Source of the DNA: an uncultured Alphaproteobacteria bacterium
Lineage (GTDB): Bacteria; Pseudomonadota; Alphaproteobacteria; RF32; CAG-239
NCBI GenBank assembly: GCA_934254675.1
Contig: CAKQLP010000001.1
Location: 124,001-188,000 of the forward strand
Reading direction: 5' to 3'
Length of the DNA stretch: 64,000 nt
Of the stretch, positions 18,653-26,461 are shown piece by piece. A program made the position numbers and the translations under genes. How positions within the stretch are numbered: the stretch's first letter is position 1; every line of letters begins with the position of its first letter. The notes beneath the pieces are model-generated. The model was not told the origin of the DNA and did not search any database. It worked only from the letters and a program-made list of their open reading frames with translations.

Positions 18653-20914
18653 ATGAAAAAAATAATTTTTGCCGGAATGATGGCGGCAAATTTGGTGATG
18701 TTGGAAGCAATGGCTTCTGATATGCAAGTAAAAAAGATTGAAGTGAACGGCTTGCAACGTGTTGAAAGAGCAACAGTGTTGTCATACTTGAATATAAAAC
18801 AAAACTCGTCGGTGTCGCAAGACAAGTTGGATAGTTCTTTTAAGCGTTTATATGATACAGGTCTTTTCAGTGATATTAACTTTGATACAACAAAAGGCGA
18901 TGTTCTTGTTATTAATGTGAAAGAAAATCCAATTATTGGTAAGAGGGCTTTTGACGGCAACGATAAAATTGACGACAAAATTTTAGAAAGCGAAGTTCAA
19001 TTAGGTCCTCGCTCGGTTTATGACAAAGCAAAAGTTCAGCAAGATGTGCAACGTATTTTGGATGTTTACCGCAAAACGGGACGTTATTCCGTAACGGTTG
19101 ATCCAAAGATTATTAAACGGGACGACAGCCGTGTTGATTTGATTTATGAAATAGACGAAGGATCTGCTGCTAAAATTGATAAAATAAACTTTTTAGGCAA
19201 CACGCACTATTCTAATTCTGATTTGCAAGATGAAATCATGAGTAAAGAAAGCCGTTGGTATCGTATTTTTACTTCATCTGAAACTTATGATGCCGAAAAA
19301 ATGAATTACGATAAAGAACTGTTGCGCCGGTTTTATACAAATCGTGGTTACGCCGATTTTCAGGTCGAATCTGCTATTGCCGAGTTAAGCGCGGATAAAA
19401 AATCGTTCATTTTAACTTTTACTTTGAATGAAGGTGTGCGCTATAAAATCAACGAAATAAAAATTAATTCAGAAGTAAAAGATGTTGATGTAAAGCCGTT
19501 GTATGACGATATTGAACTAAGCAAGGGTGATTGGTACAGCGCCGATTTAATTGACAAATCAATTAGTGAAATGACTGAAACATTGGGTAAAAAAGGATTC
19601 GCTTTTGTTGATGTTGAGGCTGATTTACAGCGAGACAATGCCAAAGGAACGGTTGATATCGTGTTTACAGTTTCTGAAAGCCAAAGAGTGTTTGTGGATC
19701 GGATAAATATCACAGGAAATGATAGAACTTTAGATGAAGTTATCCGTCGTGAATTTCGTTTGGATGAAGGCGATGCTCTAAATGTTTCAAAACTGCGCGA
19801 TTCTCGTCGTAACGTTGAAAATCTAAACTATTTCAGCAAGGTTGATATTCAAACGGAACCAACGGGACCGAATAAGGCGGATGTTAATGTTAATGTAGAG
19901 GAAAAATCGACAGGTTATTTTAATGTTGGTGTGGGATATTCTACAACAAACGGCGCTTTGTTGCGTGCTGGCGTAACTGAAAATAATTTCCGCGGTCGTG
20001 GACAAGAACTTGGTTTTAATATTGGTATTTCTCAAAGAACTAAAGATTATGATATTAGCTTTACCGAACCATATTTTATGGGACGTCGATTAAGCGCTGG
20101 TACGGATTTGTTTATGACCGAGCAAGATTATGAAGATGAAGCTTCATATGACACAAGTTCAAAAGGTGGTCGTGTTCGTTTTGGCTGGAATTATACCGAT
20201 GATTTTTACCATTATGCGCGCTATACTTTAAGCAAAAATGAAGTAAATCACGTTAAATCATATGCGTCTGAATTTGTAAAGGCCGAAGAGGGAAGCAGCA
20301 CCGCTTCCGTAATTGGAGAAACATTTGTTTATGATAAACGTGACAATGCCATTAACACAAAAGAAGGTTACTATTTGTCATTTGGCAATGATTTTGCGGG
20401 TATCGGCGGAGATGAAAAATATAACAAATTTGATGCTAAAGCTTACAAGTTCCATACACTTGCCGATTATTATACATTCAAGCTTTTTGCCACAGGTGGT
20501 TATATTGCCGGATACAGCGGAGAAAATGTGCGCTTGTCAGATCGTTATTATTTAGGCGGTCAAACGTTGCGAGGTTTCCAATTTGCGGGAATCGGTGCGC
20601 GTGACAAACTCACCAAAGATGCCTTGGGTGGTAACTGGATGATGTATTCAGGTGTTGAAATGACTTTCCCGATTGGGTTGGATGAACTTGGAATTAAAGG
20701 ACGTACATTCTGGGATTTGGGTATGTTAGGAAAACCGGATAATTTTGATTCGCAAAAAATTGATTATTCATCAAAAGTTCGTAGTTCTATTGGCTTTGGT
20801 TTTGATTGGATGTCGCCTATGGGAAAAATTGATATTGACTTCGGCTTCCCAATCAGCAAAGAAAAATACGATGAAACAGAAGTATTCCGTTTGAACTTTG
20901 GAACAAGTCTCTAG
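18653..20914 (+). CDS. bamA: Outer membrane protein assembly factor BamA
   Basis: 753 residues, signal peptide MKKIIFAGMMAANLVMLEAMA. Five POTRA domains are suggested by repeated V..I...G......V..E motifs up to about residue 425. The barrel follows, with RGRGQELGFNIGIS and the late YYLGGQTLRGFQFAGIGARD (VRGF/Y-type motif as LRGF). BamA folds and inserts barrel proteins. The final residues are VFRLNFGTSL: the last residue is Leu where an aromatic residue is usual. skp, often next to bamA, is absent, and lpxD follows after 9 nt. Confidence 0.97.
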   Translation: MKKIIFAGMMAANLVMLEAMASDMQVKKIEVNGLQRVERATVLSYLNIKQNSSVSQDKLDSSFKRLYDTGLFSDINFDTTKGDVLVINVKENPIIGKRAFDGNDKIDDKILESEVQLGPRSVYDKAKVQQDVQRILDVYRKTGRYSVTVDPKIIKRDDSRVDLIYEIDEGSAAKIDKINFLGNTHYSNSDLQDEIMSKESRWYRIFTSSETYDAEKMNYDKELLRRFYTNRGYADFQVESAIAELSADKKSFILTFTLNEGVRYKINEIKINSEVKDVDVKPLYDDIELSKGDWYSADLIDKSISEMTETLGKKGFAFVDVEADLQRDNAKGTVDIVFTVSESQRVFVDRINITGNDRTLDEVIRREFRLDEGDALNVSKLRDSRRNVENLNYFSKVDIQTEPTGPNKADVNVNVEEKSTGYFNVGVGYSTTNGALLRAGVTENNFRGRGQELGFNIGISQRTKDYDISFTEPYFMGRRLSAGTDLFMTEQDYEDEASYDTSSKGGRVRFGWNYTDDFYHYARYTLSKNEVNHVKSYASEFVKAEEGSSTASVIGETFVYDKRDNAINTKEGYYLSFGNDFAGIGGDEKYNKFDAKAYKFHTLADYYTFKLFATGGYIAGYSGENVRLSDRYYLGGQTLRGFQFAGIGARDKLTKDALGGNWMMYSGVEMTFPIGLDELGIKGRTFWDLGMLGKPDNFDSQKIDYSSKVRSSIGFGFDWMSPMGKIDIDFGFPISKEKYDETEVFRLNFGTSL

Positions 20915-20923
20915 GAGAATGTT

Positions 20924-21937
20924 ATGGTAGATAAAAATTTCTATAATATTAAAGAAAATGTAACCTTGGCCGATGTGGCTAAGGTTACGGGCGCTGTATT
21001 GTCAGATTCTTCAAAAGCCGGAGAAATTGTTAAAGGTATAGCAACCATGCAGACAGCAAATGGTGAGGATATTTGTTTTTTTTATGACCGCAAAAATAAA
21101 GAAAAAGCGTCAGAAATAAAAGCTAAAGCTTGTGTAACCACTGAAAGTTTGCGGCAGTTTTTACCGGAAAGTACAATTGTATTGGTTTGTGAAAATCCTA
21201 AAGAGGCTTTTATTCACTTAAATGAATATATGTATTCTGAAAAGAGATACGCGACAGACATTGATTCTAGCGCCAAAATATCGATGTTTGCCAGCATAGG
21301 AAATGGTTGCTGTATTGGACCAAACGTTGTGATTGAAGACAATGTTGTCATAGGTGAAAATTGCTGTATTGAGGCCAATGCCGTAATTACTCAAGGTTGT
21401 CAAATAGGACATAATTGCCGAATTGGTGCGGGAGCCTATATTTCATACGCTTTAATTGGAAATAATTGCTATATTTATACCGGCGCGCGTATTGGACAGG
21501 ATGGATTCGGATTTCAACTGATGGAAGGGCGTCACCACAGAATTCCTCAATTAGGGCGAGTGATTATTGGTAATGACGTTGAAATTGGTGCCAATAGTTG
21601 TATTGACAGAGGAGCCTTGGATGATACTGTTATTGGAGATGGTTGTCGTATTGATAATTTGGTGCAGATTGCCCATAATGATAAATTGGGGCGGGGCTGT
21701 GTTATTGTGTCGCAAGTTGGTATTGCCGGAAGTTGCACTTTGGGCGACTACGTTGTTTGTGGCGGGCAAGTTGGTTTGGCCGATCATTTGCATATTGGCA
21801 GTGGCGTGCAGATTGCCGCGCAATCAGGAGTTATGCGTGATATAGAAGATGGCGCAGTAATGATGGGAAGTCCATGTGTTCCATTTAAAGACTTTATGCG
21901 TCAGGTCGCGTTCTTGCAAAAAAATTCAAAAAAATAA
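20924..21937 (+). CDS. lpxD: UDP-3-O-acylglucosamine N-acyltransferase
   Basis: 337 residues. The N-terminal uridine-binding domain is followed by left-handed beta-helix hexapeptides (IGNGCCIGPNVVIEDNVVIG and so on). QDGFGFQLMEGRHHRIPQLG holds the catalytic-His region. It adds the second acyl chain in lipid A synthesis. AGGAG precedes the ATG. It lies between bamA and fabZ as in most proteobacteria. Confidence 0.97.
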   Translation: MVDKNFYNIKENVTLADVAKVTGAVLSDSSKAGEIVKGIATMQTANGEDICFFYDRKNKEKASEIKAKACVTTESLRQFLPESTIVLVCENPKEAFIHLNEYMYSEKRYATDIDSSAKISMFASIGNGCCIGPNVVIEDNVVIGENCCIEANAVITQGCQIGHNCRIGAGAYISYALIGNNCYIYTGARIGQDGFGFQLMEGRHHRIPQLGRVIIGNDVEIGANSCIDRGALDDTVIGDGCRIDNLVQIAHNDKLGRGCVIVSQVGIAGSCTLGDYVVCGGQVGLADHLHIGSGVQIAAQSGVMRDIEDGAVMMGSPCVPFKDFMRQVAFLQKNSKK

Positions 21938-21947
21938 GGAGATAAAA

Positions 21948-22397
21948 ATGTCAGATAAAAAAATTTATAATATCGATGAAGTGATGAAGATGTTACCACA
22001 TCGTTATCCGTTTTTGTTGGTGGATAGACTTGAAATTGAAGAGCCTGGAGTAAAAGGCGTGGGTATCAAAAATTTGACAATGAATGAAGAATTTTTTCAG
22101 GGGCATTTCCCTGGTAATCCGATTATGCCTGGGGTTTTGCAAATAGAAGCGATGGCTCAATCAGCCGGTTGTGTTGTTATGAGCGCGGATCCTGATTATG
22201 CAAACAAAAAGCGCAGTGTGCTTTTTATGGCGGTGGATGGCGTGAAATTCCGCAAGCCTGTTCGCCCGGGAGATCAACTTCGTATGCACGTTGAAAAAAT
22301 TAAAGAACGTCGTAATATTTTTGTTTTTCATAGTGTGGGAATGGTTGATGATCAGATTGTTTCCGAAGCTGATTTGACAGCTATGATAGTTGATTAA
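21948..22397 (+). CDS. fabZ: 3-hydroxyacyl-ACP dehydratase FabZ
   Basis: 149 residues from the ATG at 21948 with AAGGAG upstream. MLPHRYPFLLVDRL is the N-terminal signature, and HFPGNPIMPGVLQIEAMAQ carries the catalytic His and Glu. It dehydrates 3-hydroxyacyl-ACP in fatty acid synthesis and competes with lpxA/lpxD for substrate. It is the last gene of the run, closed by a strong terminator. lpxA, which normally follows, is not here. Confidence 0.97.
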   Translation: MSDKKIYNIDEVMKMLPHRYPFLLVDRLEIEEPGVKGVGIKNLTMNEEFFQGHFPGNPIMPGVLQIEAMAQSAGCVVMSADPDYANKKRSVLFMAVDGVKFRKPVRPGDQLRMHVEKIKERRNIFVFHSVGMVDDQIVSEADLTAMIVD

Positions 22398-22414
22398 TTT
22401 GGCAAATTGTTCAG

Positions 22415-22452
22415 AATATCAAGGCCGTTTTTACGGCCTTGATATTTTATAA
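22415..22452 (+). terminator. Terminator of the pyrH-fabZ run
   Basis: Perfect stem ATATCAAGGCCG/CGGCCTTGATAT with a T-rich tail. Confidence 0.85.
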
Positions 22453-22471
22453 AATATTTTAAACAAAACGA

Positions 22472-22500
22472 TTGACAAAAAAATAAAAAGAGTGTATATC
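22472..22500 (+). promoter_or_regulatory. Strong sigma70-type promoter of a small basic gene
   Basis: TTGACA (22472-22477), exactly 17 nt, TATATC (22495-22500). The predicted start is near 22507, leaving a U-rich leader of about 54 nt. Confidence 0.7.
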
Positions 22501-22560
22501 ATAATCACTTTTGAATTTTTATTAAACTTTTATGTTTCACTTTTAATTTTTTTTTGCTTT

Positions 22561-22710
22561 ATGGCACAAAAAGAACAACGCGCGACCAAGAACTCTAAAA
22601 AAGAGAAGGGCGCATTCAAGAAAGGTAAAGTTAAGACTCAGACAGAGTACCAGAGCACCCGCGTCACCAAGAAGAAACGAAAGCGAACGCGTGTAGCCGA
22701 CGACAAGTAA
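22561..22710 (+). CDS. Small highly basic orphan protein (49 aa)
   Basis: MAQKEQRATKNSKKEKG..., rich in Lys and Arg throughout, with a cluster RVTKKKRKRTRVADDK at the end and no membrane segment. It could bind nucleic acid, but I do not recognise it. The ATG at 22561 has no Shine-Dalgarno site: the leader is nearly all T. Codon use differs from its neighbours, with AAG for Lys and many C-ending codons (ACC, AAC, GTC), while neighbours prefer AAA. It sits between a perfect TTGACA-17-TATATC promoter and a strong terminator, as a one-gene unit that is probably well expressed. Confidence 0.7.
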   Translation: MAQKEQRATKNSKKEKGAFKKGKVKTQTEYQSTRVTKKKRKRTRVADDK

Positions 22711-22725
22711 CATCTTCCTTTCCAC

Positions 22726-22768
22726 GAGCCTTTGTTTAACTTTTTAGTTAACAAGAGGCTCTTTTTTT
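22726..22768 (+). terminator. Terminator of the small basic gene
   Basis: GAGCCT...AGGCTC outer stem with an inner GTTTAAC/GTTAAC-type pairing, then seven T. Confidence 0.8.
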
Positions 22769-22775
22769 ATGCAAA

Positions 22776-22802
22776 AAACACCGCAGATTGCGGTGTTTAA
22801 CC
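22776..22802 (-). terminator. Terminator of the cyclophilin gene
   Basis: ACACCGCA/TGCGGTGT stem; on the minus strand it is followed by TTTTTTG. Confidence 0.75.
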
Positions 22803-22817
22803 AGATTAAAATACAAG

Positions 22818-23366
22818 CTATTTTTGTATATCGGCCAAAACTTTCATTGAAATAATTTTATCGGGATTATCAACTGTTCCGTTATCATTTTGATTGCCTT
22901 TTTTAATATGGTCAACATATTCCATGCCGGAAATGACTTGTCCCCAAACTGTGTACTGACCATCTAAAAATCCGGCATCAGCAAAGCAAATAAAAAATTG
23001 GCTGTCAGCGGAATCCGGTGAAGCGGCTCTGGCCATAGAAACAGTTCCGCGACCATGGTGTTTATGGTTAAATTCGGCTTTTAAGTTTTTGCCACTACCG
23101 CCGCGTCCGGTTCCGGTTGGATCACCTGTTTGCGCCATAAATCCATCAATAACGCGGTGAAATTTGATGCCGTCATAAAAACCTTGGCGAACAAGTTCTT
23201 TAATACGCGCCACATGGTTTGGAGCAACATCCGGATACATTTCAATAAGAACAGTTCCGTCTTTGAGTTGCAAAGCTAAGGTATTTTCGGGATCTTTAAC
23301 TTCCGCGGCTAACGCGGTTGTAGCCATTGAAAAAGCGGCAATAAGACTCAGCATAAATTTTTTCAT
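22818..23366 (-). CDS. Periplasmic cyclophilin-type peptidyl-prolyl isomerase
   Basis: 182 residues with signal peptide MKKFMLSLIAAFSMATTALA. The cyclophilin core is complete: FYDGIKFHRVIDGFMAQTGD, GRGTVSMARA, SADSQFFICFADAGFLDGQY. It catalyses cis-trans isomerisation of X-Pro bonds, here probably in the periplasm. AAGGAG precedes the ATG. It has its own terminator and stands alone. Confidence 0.95.
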   Translation of the reverse strand: MKKFMLSLIAAFSMATTALAAEVKDPENTLALQLKDGTVLIEMYPDVAPNHVARIKELVRQGFYDGIKFHRVIDGFMAQTGDPTGTGRGGSGKNLKAEFNHKHHGRGTVSMARAASPDSADSQFFICFADAGFLDGQYTVWGQVISGMEYVDHIKKGNQNDNGTVDNPDKIISMKVLADIQK

Positions 23367-23464
23367 ATTTTATCTCCTTTAAGGTTAATGTGTTCAAAGC
23401 TTAAAAAATATAAGTTAAGATTTAGCTAAAAGAGAATAAATATCGATTCGCTTTAATTAACTTC

Positions 23465-23493
23465 TTTACTTTTAGCAAACGTATCGTTAAAGT
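23465..23493 (+). promoter_or_regulatory. Promoter of pilin cassette 2
   Basis: TTTACT (23465-23470), 17 nt, TAAAGT (23488-23493), so the start falls near 23500, the first base of the 5' hairpin. It is a weaker match than the promoters of cassettes 3 and 4. The stretch 23367-23464 holds nothing else I can see. Confidence 0.45.
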
Positions 23494-23499
23494 CTTTAT

Positions 23500-23701
23500 A
23501 GATGAATTTTTATTTATCTAGGGCGTAGTAACCCTTTTATATCCATAGTCGTTTATGCATAGCGACTTAAATTTTATATGCCGATTTCTGCTGCTGAGCG
23601 GATGTCGGCCTAATAAGGTTTCGGCCAAATAAGCCGAGCCGTTTATGGATATACGGTTTACTAACATCCGCCCGCTGTTAAAACGCGGGTTTTGTTTTTT
23701 T
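23500..23701 (+). ncRNA. Structured pilin leader RNA, copy 2
   Basis: The 5' hairpin is 23500-23506 with 23513-23519, unlike copy 1 in sequence. GGGCGTAGTAACCC replaces GGGCGTCGAAAACCC, and its partner changes to GGTTTACTAAC, a compensatory switch. TATCCATA (23540-23547) pairs with TATGGATA (23644-23651). GCCGAT...GTCGGC and TCTGCT...AGCGGA form the inner arms. The terminator arm and T-run (to 23701) are identical to copy 1. This is the most diverged copy and the best evidence that pairing, not sequence, is selected. Confidence 0.8.
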
Positions 23702-23723
23702 ACAAAATAAATGGAGTTTGAAA

Positions 23724-24605
23724 ATGTATAAATTAAAAAAGAATTTTTTATGTGCGGGTATTCTCGACTACCTTTTAAATGCCATTCTCGGATTTATTCC
23801 GAGAATCCATGTAAAACAGAATTCAAATCGTCATTATCTGGCTTGTTCCGATAATCTGGATCCTCTGGTCGAGCCTGAGGATGACAATAGGAAAAGAATG
23901 TGTTTTAAGCCCGAGGATGACCATAAACGGAGTCTTATCAAGGGCTTGGATGTTTTGTGTCAATGTGCCGCACTTTTTGAACGACGTGTACAAAGCGGTA
24001 CACGAGTGAGAAAAGCGCAAGCAGTGACCAGACAGACAAACCAGATTGGGCGTTCTATGATTGAAATGCTCGGCGTGCTCGCCATCATCGGTGTCCTATC
24101 GGTCGGTGGCATTGCCGGTTATTCTAAGGCTATGATGCAATTTAAAATTAATAAGACAAAGCAACAAATAGCTGAAGTGGTTTTCAATATCCGCTCTATG
24201 TACGCGCAACAGAATCCAAAAGATTATAGCTCACTATATGTTGATTCGCTTCCTGAAGATTTCGGAAAAGCATTTGGAGGTTATGCTGTGTTCAATTCAG
24301 TGCCTAATGGAACTTTAGAACCGGAACGATTCTCTATAAGTTTATTTGGCTTGCCAATGGAAGCTTGTGTGGCTTTGGCAACAACAAATTGGGGAACAGA
24401 TGAAACAACAGGCTTTGTCGGAATGTCTATTTTATCTGCATCCGCTGGGTATGGGTACATTTATGTGGGGTGTAAAGGCGAGGGAGAGGGGAGTTATAAT
24501 GCATTTTATTATGCCTGTTCTGGAAGCTTGCCTTTGTCCCCTTCTGTCGCTTCTAAATATTGTGCAAGAAGTCCAGATGGATCTATTTATCTCAGTTTTC
24601 ATTAA
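23724..24605 (+). CDS. Type IV prepilin-like protein 2, very long leader
   Basis: 293 residues from the ATG at 23724 (GGAG upstream). The cleavage site G109/RSMIEMLGVLAIIGVLSVGG has Glu at +5. The 109-residue leader is far longer than any usual prepilin leader. It contains a palindromic element (23781-23886), a second half-element around 23909-23924 and an extra basic segment (ERRVQSGTRVRKAQAVTRQ) not seen in the other copies. The mature part resembles prepilin 1: NIRSMYAQQ, ACVALATTNWG, YYACSGSLPLSPSVASKYC. A terminator and tRNA-Phe on the other strand follow. Alternative: translation might start later within the leader, but no good ribosome site is seen there. Confidence 0.82.
   Translation: MYKLKKNFLCAGILDYLLNAILGFIPRIHVKQNSNRHYLACSDNLDPLVEPEDDNRKRMCFKPEDDHKRSLIKGLDVLCQCAALFERRVQSGTRVRKAQAVTRQTNQIGRSMIEMLGVLAIIGVLSVGGIAGYSKAMMQFKINKTKQQIAEVVFNIRSMYAQQNPKDYSSLYVDSLPEDFGKAFGGYAVFNSVPNGTLEPERFSISLFGLPMEACVALATTNWGTDETTGFVGMSILSASAGYGYIYVGCKGEGEGSYNAFYYACSGSLPLSPSVASKYCARSPDGSIYLSFH
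23781..23886 (+). repeat. Compound palindromic element in prepilin 2 leader
   Basis: Three hairpin-like parts: ATTCTCGG/CCGAGAAT, an imperfect ATTATCTGG/CCGATAAT, and ATCCTC...GAGGAT ending in GATGACA. It is about 30 bp longer than the element in prepilin 1 because of the middle hairpin, like the element in prepilin 3. Confidence 0.75.
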
Positions 24606-24611
24606 AAAAAT

Positions 24612-24638
24612 AAAAGCCTTGGATTTACCAAGGCTTTT
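24612..24638. terminator. Two-way terminator between prepilin 2 and tRNA-Phe
   Basis: AAAAGCCTTGG/CCAAGGCTTTT stem. On the minus strand it is followed by ATTTTTTT and would end tRNA-Phe. Confidence 0.8.
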
Positions 24639-24642
24639 GAAC

Positions 24643-24718
24643 TGGTGGTCGGGGACGGTTTCGAACCGCCGACACAAGGATTTTCAGTCCTTTGCTCTAC
24701 CAGCTGAGCTACCCGACC
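24643..24718 (-). tRNA. tRNA-Phe (GAA)
   Basis: 76 nt with encoded CCA. Acceptor GGTCGGG/CCCGACC, D-arm GCTCAGCTGGTAGAGC, anticodon loop CTGAAAA (anticodon GAA), T-arm CGGTTCGAAACCG. All stems pair. Confidence 0.97.
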
Positions 24719-24824
24719 ATCGTTTACGAAACACTTTATAAAATAGTTTTTTGAAAAAGTCTATATATTTTTTTATAAATGTGTAAAATTTTTTTGACGA
24801 TAAAGTCGGAAATTGCTTATTTCA

Positions 24825-25013
24825 CTAATTCAAAGTACGTTTTTCCAGCGAATCCATGCGAGCGGATATGCCGCTTCTGAACACGGTTTGTATTTCTACG
24901 GCCATTTTATATTCATTAAAAAAGCCATGATTCTTAAAATAATTTTTAACTTCTTCTAAATTGTCTTCAATATCATAAATTGCGTTAATATAGGCAAATT
25001 GTTGTTGATTCAT
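24825..25013 (-). CDS. Small orphan protein (62 aa)
   Basis: MNQQQFAYINAIYDIEDNLE..., acidic and soluble, probably helical. No family recognised. AGGAG stands before the ATG, so it is probably a real gene. It lies 21 nt downstream of another tiny gene on the same strand (25035-25199), and the two probably form a unit. Confidence 0.65.
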   Translation of the reverse strand: MNQQQFAYINAIYDIEDNLEEVKNYFKNHGFFNEYKMAVEIQTVFRSGISARMDSLEKRTLN

Positions 25014-25034
25014 TTCGGTTCTCCTAAAACTGTA

Positions 25035-25199
25035 TTAATTGAAATAACTGTTGCGGCACATATCAAATTCGCAATTCAAAACGCGAAGTTTGTTAAGTTC
25101 ATTTTTGTGATTATGTTTTAAAAAGTTGGTTTCCAACATTTGTAAAGATTGATAAATGCGGTTGGGCATTTTAATATTGTGATTAATTTCTAAATTCAT
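25035..25199 (-). CDS. Tiny orphan protein (54 aa)
   Basis: MNLEINHNIKMPNRIYQSLQ..., ending CEFDMCRNSYFN. A perfect AGGAGG stands 5 nt before the ATG at 25199. It is rich in Asn, Leu and His, with two Cys in CEFDMC. No family recognised. It is followed 21 nt later by the 62-residue orphan. The region 25200-25297 upstream is A/T-rich spacer without a clear promoter. Confidence 0.6.
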   Translation of the reverse strand: MNLEINHNIKMPNRIYQSLQMLETNFLKHNHKNELNKLRVLNCEFDMCRNSYFN

Positions 25200-25297
25200 G
25201 TTATCCTCCTAAATTTCTGTGGATAAAATCATAATAACGAATTTTCCACAAAACAAAATACCCAAAAAATATATGTATGAATTATAAAAAGGGGCTA

Positions 25298-25326
25298 TTG
25301 ACTCTTTAAAATGAATAACTATTATT
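25298..25326 (+). promoter_or_regulatory. Promoter of the LysR-type regulator
   Basis: TTGACT (25298-25303), 17 nt, ATTATT (25321-25326). The start is near 25333. Confidence 0.4.
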
Positions 25327-25376
25327 AAAGTAACTGGTTTAATTCACGGAAAGATTGTACTAACAAAGGTGTCAAA

Positions 25377-26339
25377 ATGTCTGTGAGAGGAGACATTCTG
25401 CTTTTTAAGCTACTGTCGCACTACGAATTAGTTGTGGAGCACGGTCAGTTGAAGAGCGCCGCCGAAGAACTTGGCTTAAAACAATCAAATCTTTCCAAAG
25501 AAATGAAATTGCTTGAAGAAATGGTTGGATGTGAACTATTAACACGGACAAGCCATGGTTTTAAATTAACTTTAATCGGTGAGCAGCTTTTCGCCCAAGC
25601 TAAGGAATGTACGCAAAAAGTTTCAGAATTAACGAATCGTTTTCATGGCGAAATGCAAAACAGTAGCATAACATTGCAAGCAACATCAGCGACATTGATG
25701 TCTTTTCACCGATATTTAGATTTGTTTAGGCAAATGTATCCTTCGGTAACTTGCAATTTTTATGATGGAATTATATCGAGTCCGAGTGTGTTGAAAAGCG
25801 TTGATGTGTGCGTGACCTATATGCCTAAAAAATGGCCGAATGTTGATGTGGTTTGCGAAGGAAAAATTGTTTTTGCCCTAATGACAACGCAAAAATATAT
25901 AGATATATACGGCAGACCTAAAGATATGGACGATTTGCGTCAAAACCATCACTTGTGTTTGTGTGAAGAATATTCCAGATATAATCCGAATTTTGACGCT
26001 GTTTTAGCAAACTGCCATCATATAGATTTCCAAGTTTCAAATTTTGATATGATGCTTTCTATGTTGCGTCAAAAATTTGTTATTGCCGAAATGCCGGCAT
26101 ATATGTCCAGAATTTTTCCGGATCTGATTAAATTGGATGTTGCCGGTTGGAATCTGAAAATGCCCATTCAATTAATAACGGCTAATGGACGAAGTAATAT
26201 ACCATATGTTCACACAATGTGTAGTTTTATGATTGACTTATATCGAGAGATTATGCTTGCTGGCGGTTTTGAAGATTTAGTTGTTTATCCTTCTTATACA
26301 AAAAATAAAAATTTGCTTCCGCTAAAACTTGAAAAATAA
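25377..26339 (+). CDS. LysR-family transcriptional regulator
   Basis: 320 residues. The N-terminal winged helix-turn-helix is clear: LKSAAEELGLKQSNLSKEMK, then LLEEMVGCELLTRTSHGFKLT. The C-terminal effector domain (about 95-300) is diverged, so the ligand cannot be guessed. It reads toward accBC, 120 nt downstream, but LysR regulators more often control divergent genes; the divergent neighbours are the two tiny orphan genes. AAAGGTG precedes the ATG. Confidence 0.85.
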   Translation: MSVRGDILLFKLLSHYELVVEHGQLKSAAEELGLKQSNLSKEMKLLEEMVGCELLTRTSHGFKLTLIGEQLFAQAKECTQKVSELTNRFHGEMQNSSITLQATSATLMSFHRYLDLFRQMYPSVTCNFYDGIISSPSVLKSVDVCVTYMPKKWPNVDVVCEGKIVFALMTTQKYIDIYGRPKDMDDLRQNHHLCLCEEYSRYNPNFDAVLANCHHIDFQVSNFDMMLSMLRQKFVIAEMPAYMSRIFPDLIKLDVAGWNLKMPIQLITANGRSNIPYVHTMCSFMIDLYREIMLAGGFEDLVVYPSYTKNKNLLPLKLEK

Positions 26340-26461
26340 TAAATTTGCTCATTTTTTTGCTGTTTTTGCATAAAATTGCGTGAAAAATTATATTTTTTGT
26401 TGTTTTTTGCTCTAAATCAGAATATAGAAATATCAGGTTAATTTTTAGAAAAGGAATAAAT

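Noticed and set aside
23500..23701. Leader RNA as a c-di-GMP, cobalamin or T-box element
   Set aside because: None of the conserved sequences of those families is visible, and no tRNA specifier or antiterminator bulge was found.
24346..24741. 131-codon open frame across the end of prepilin 2 and tRNA-Phe
   Set aside because: It runs through a terminator and a tRNA in another frame and has no ribosome site.
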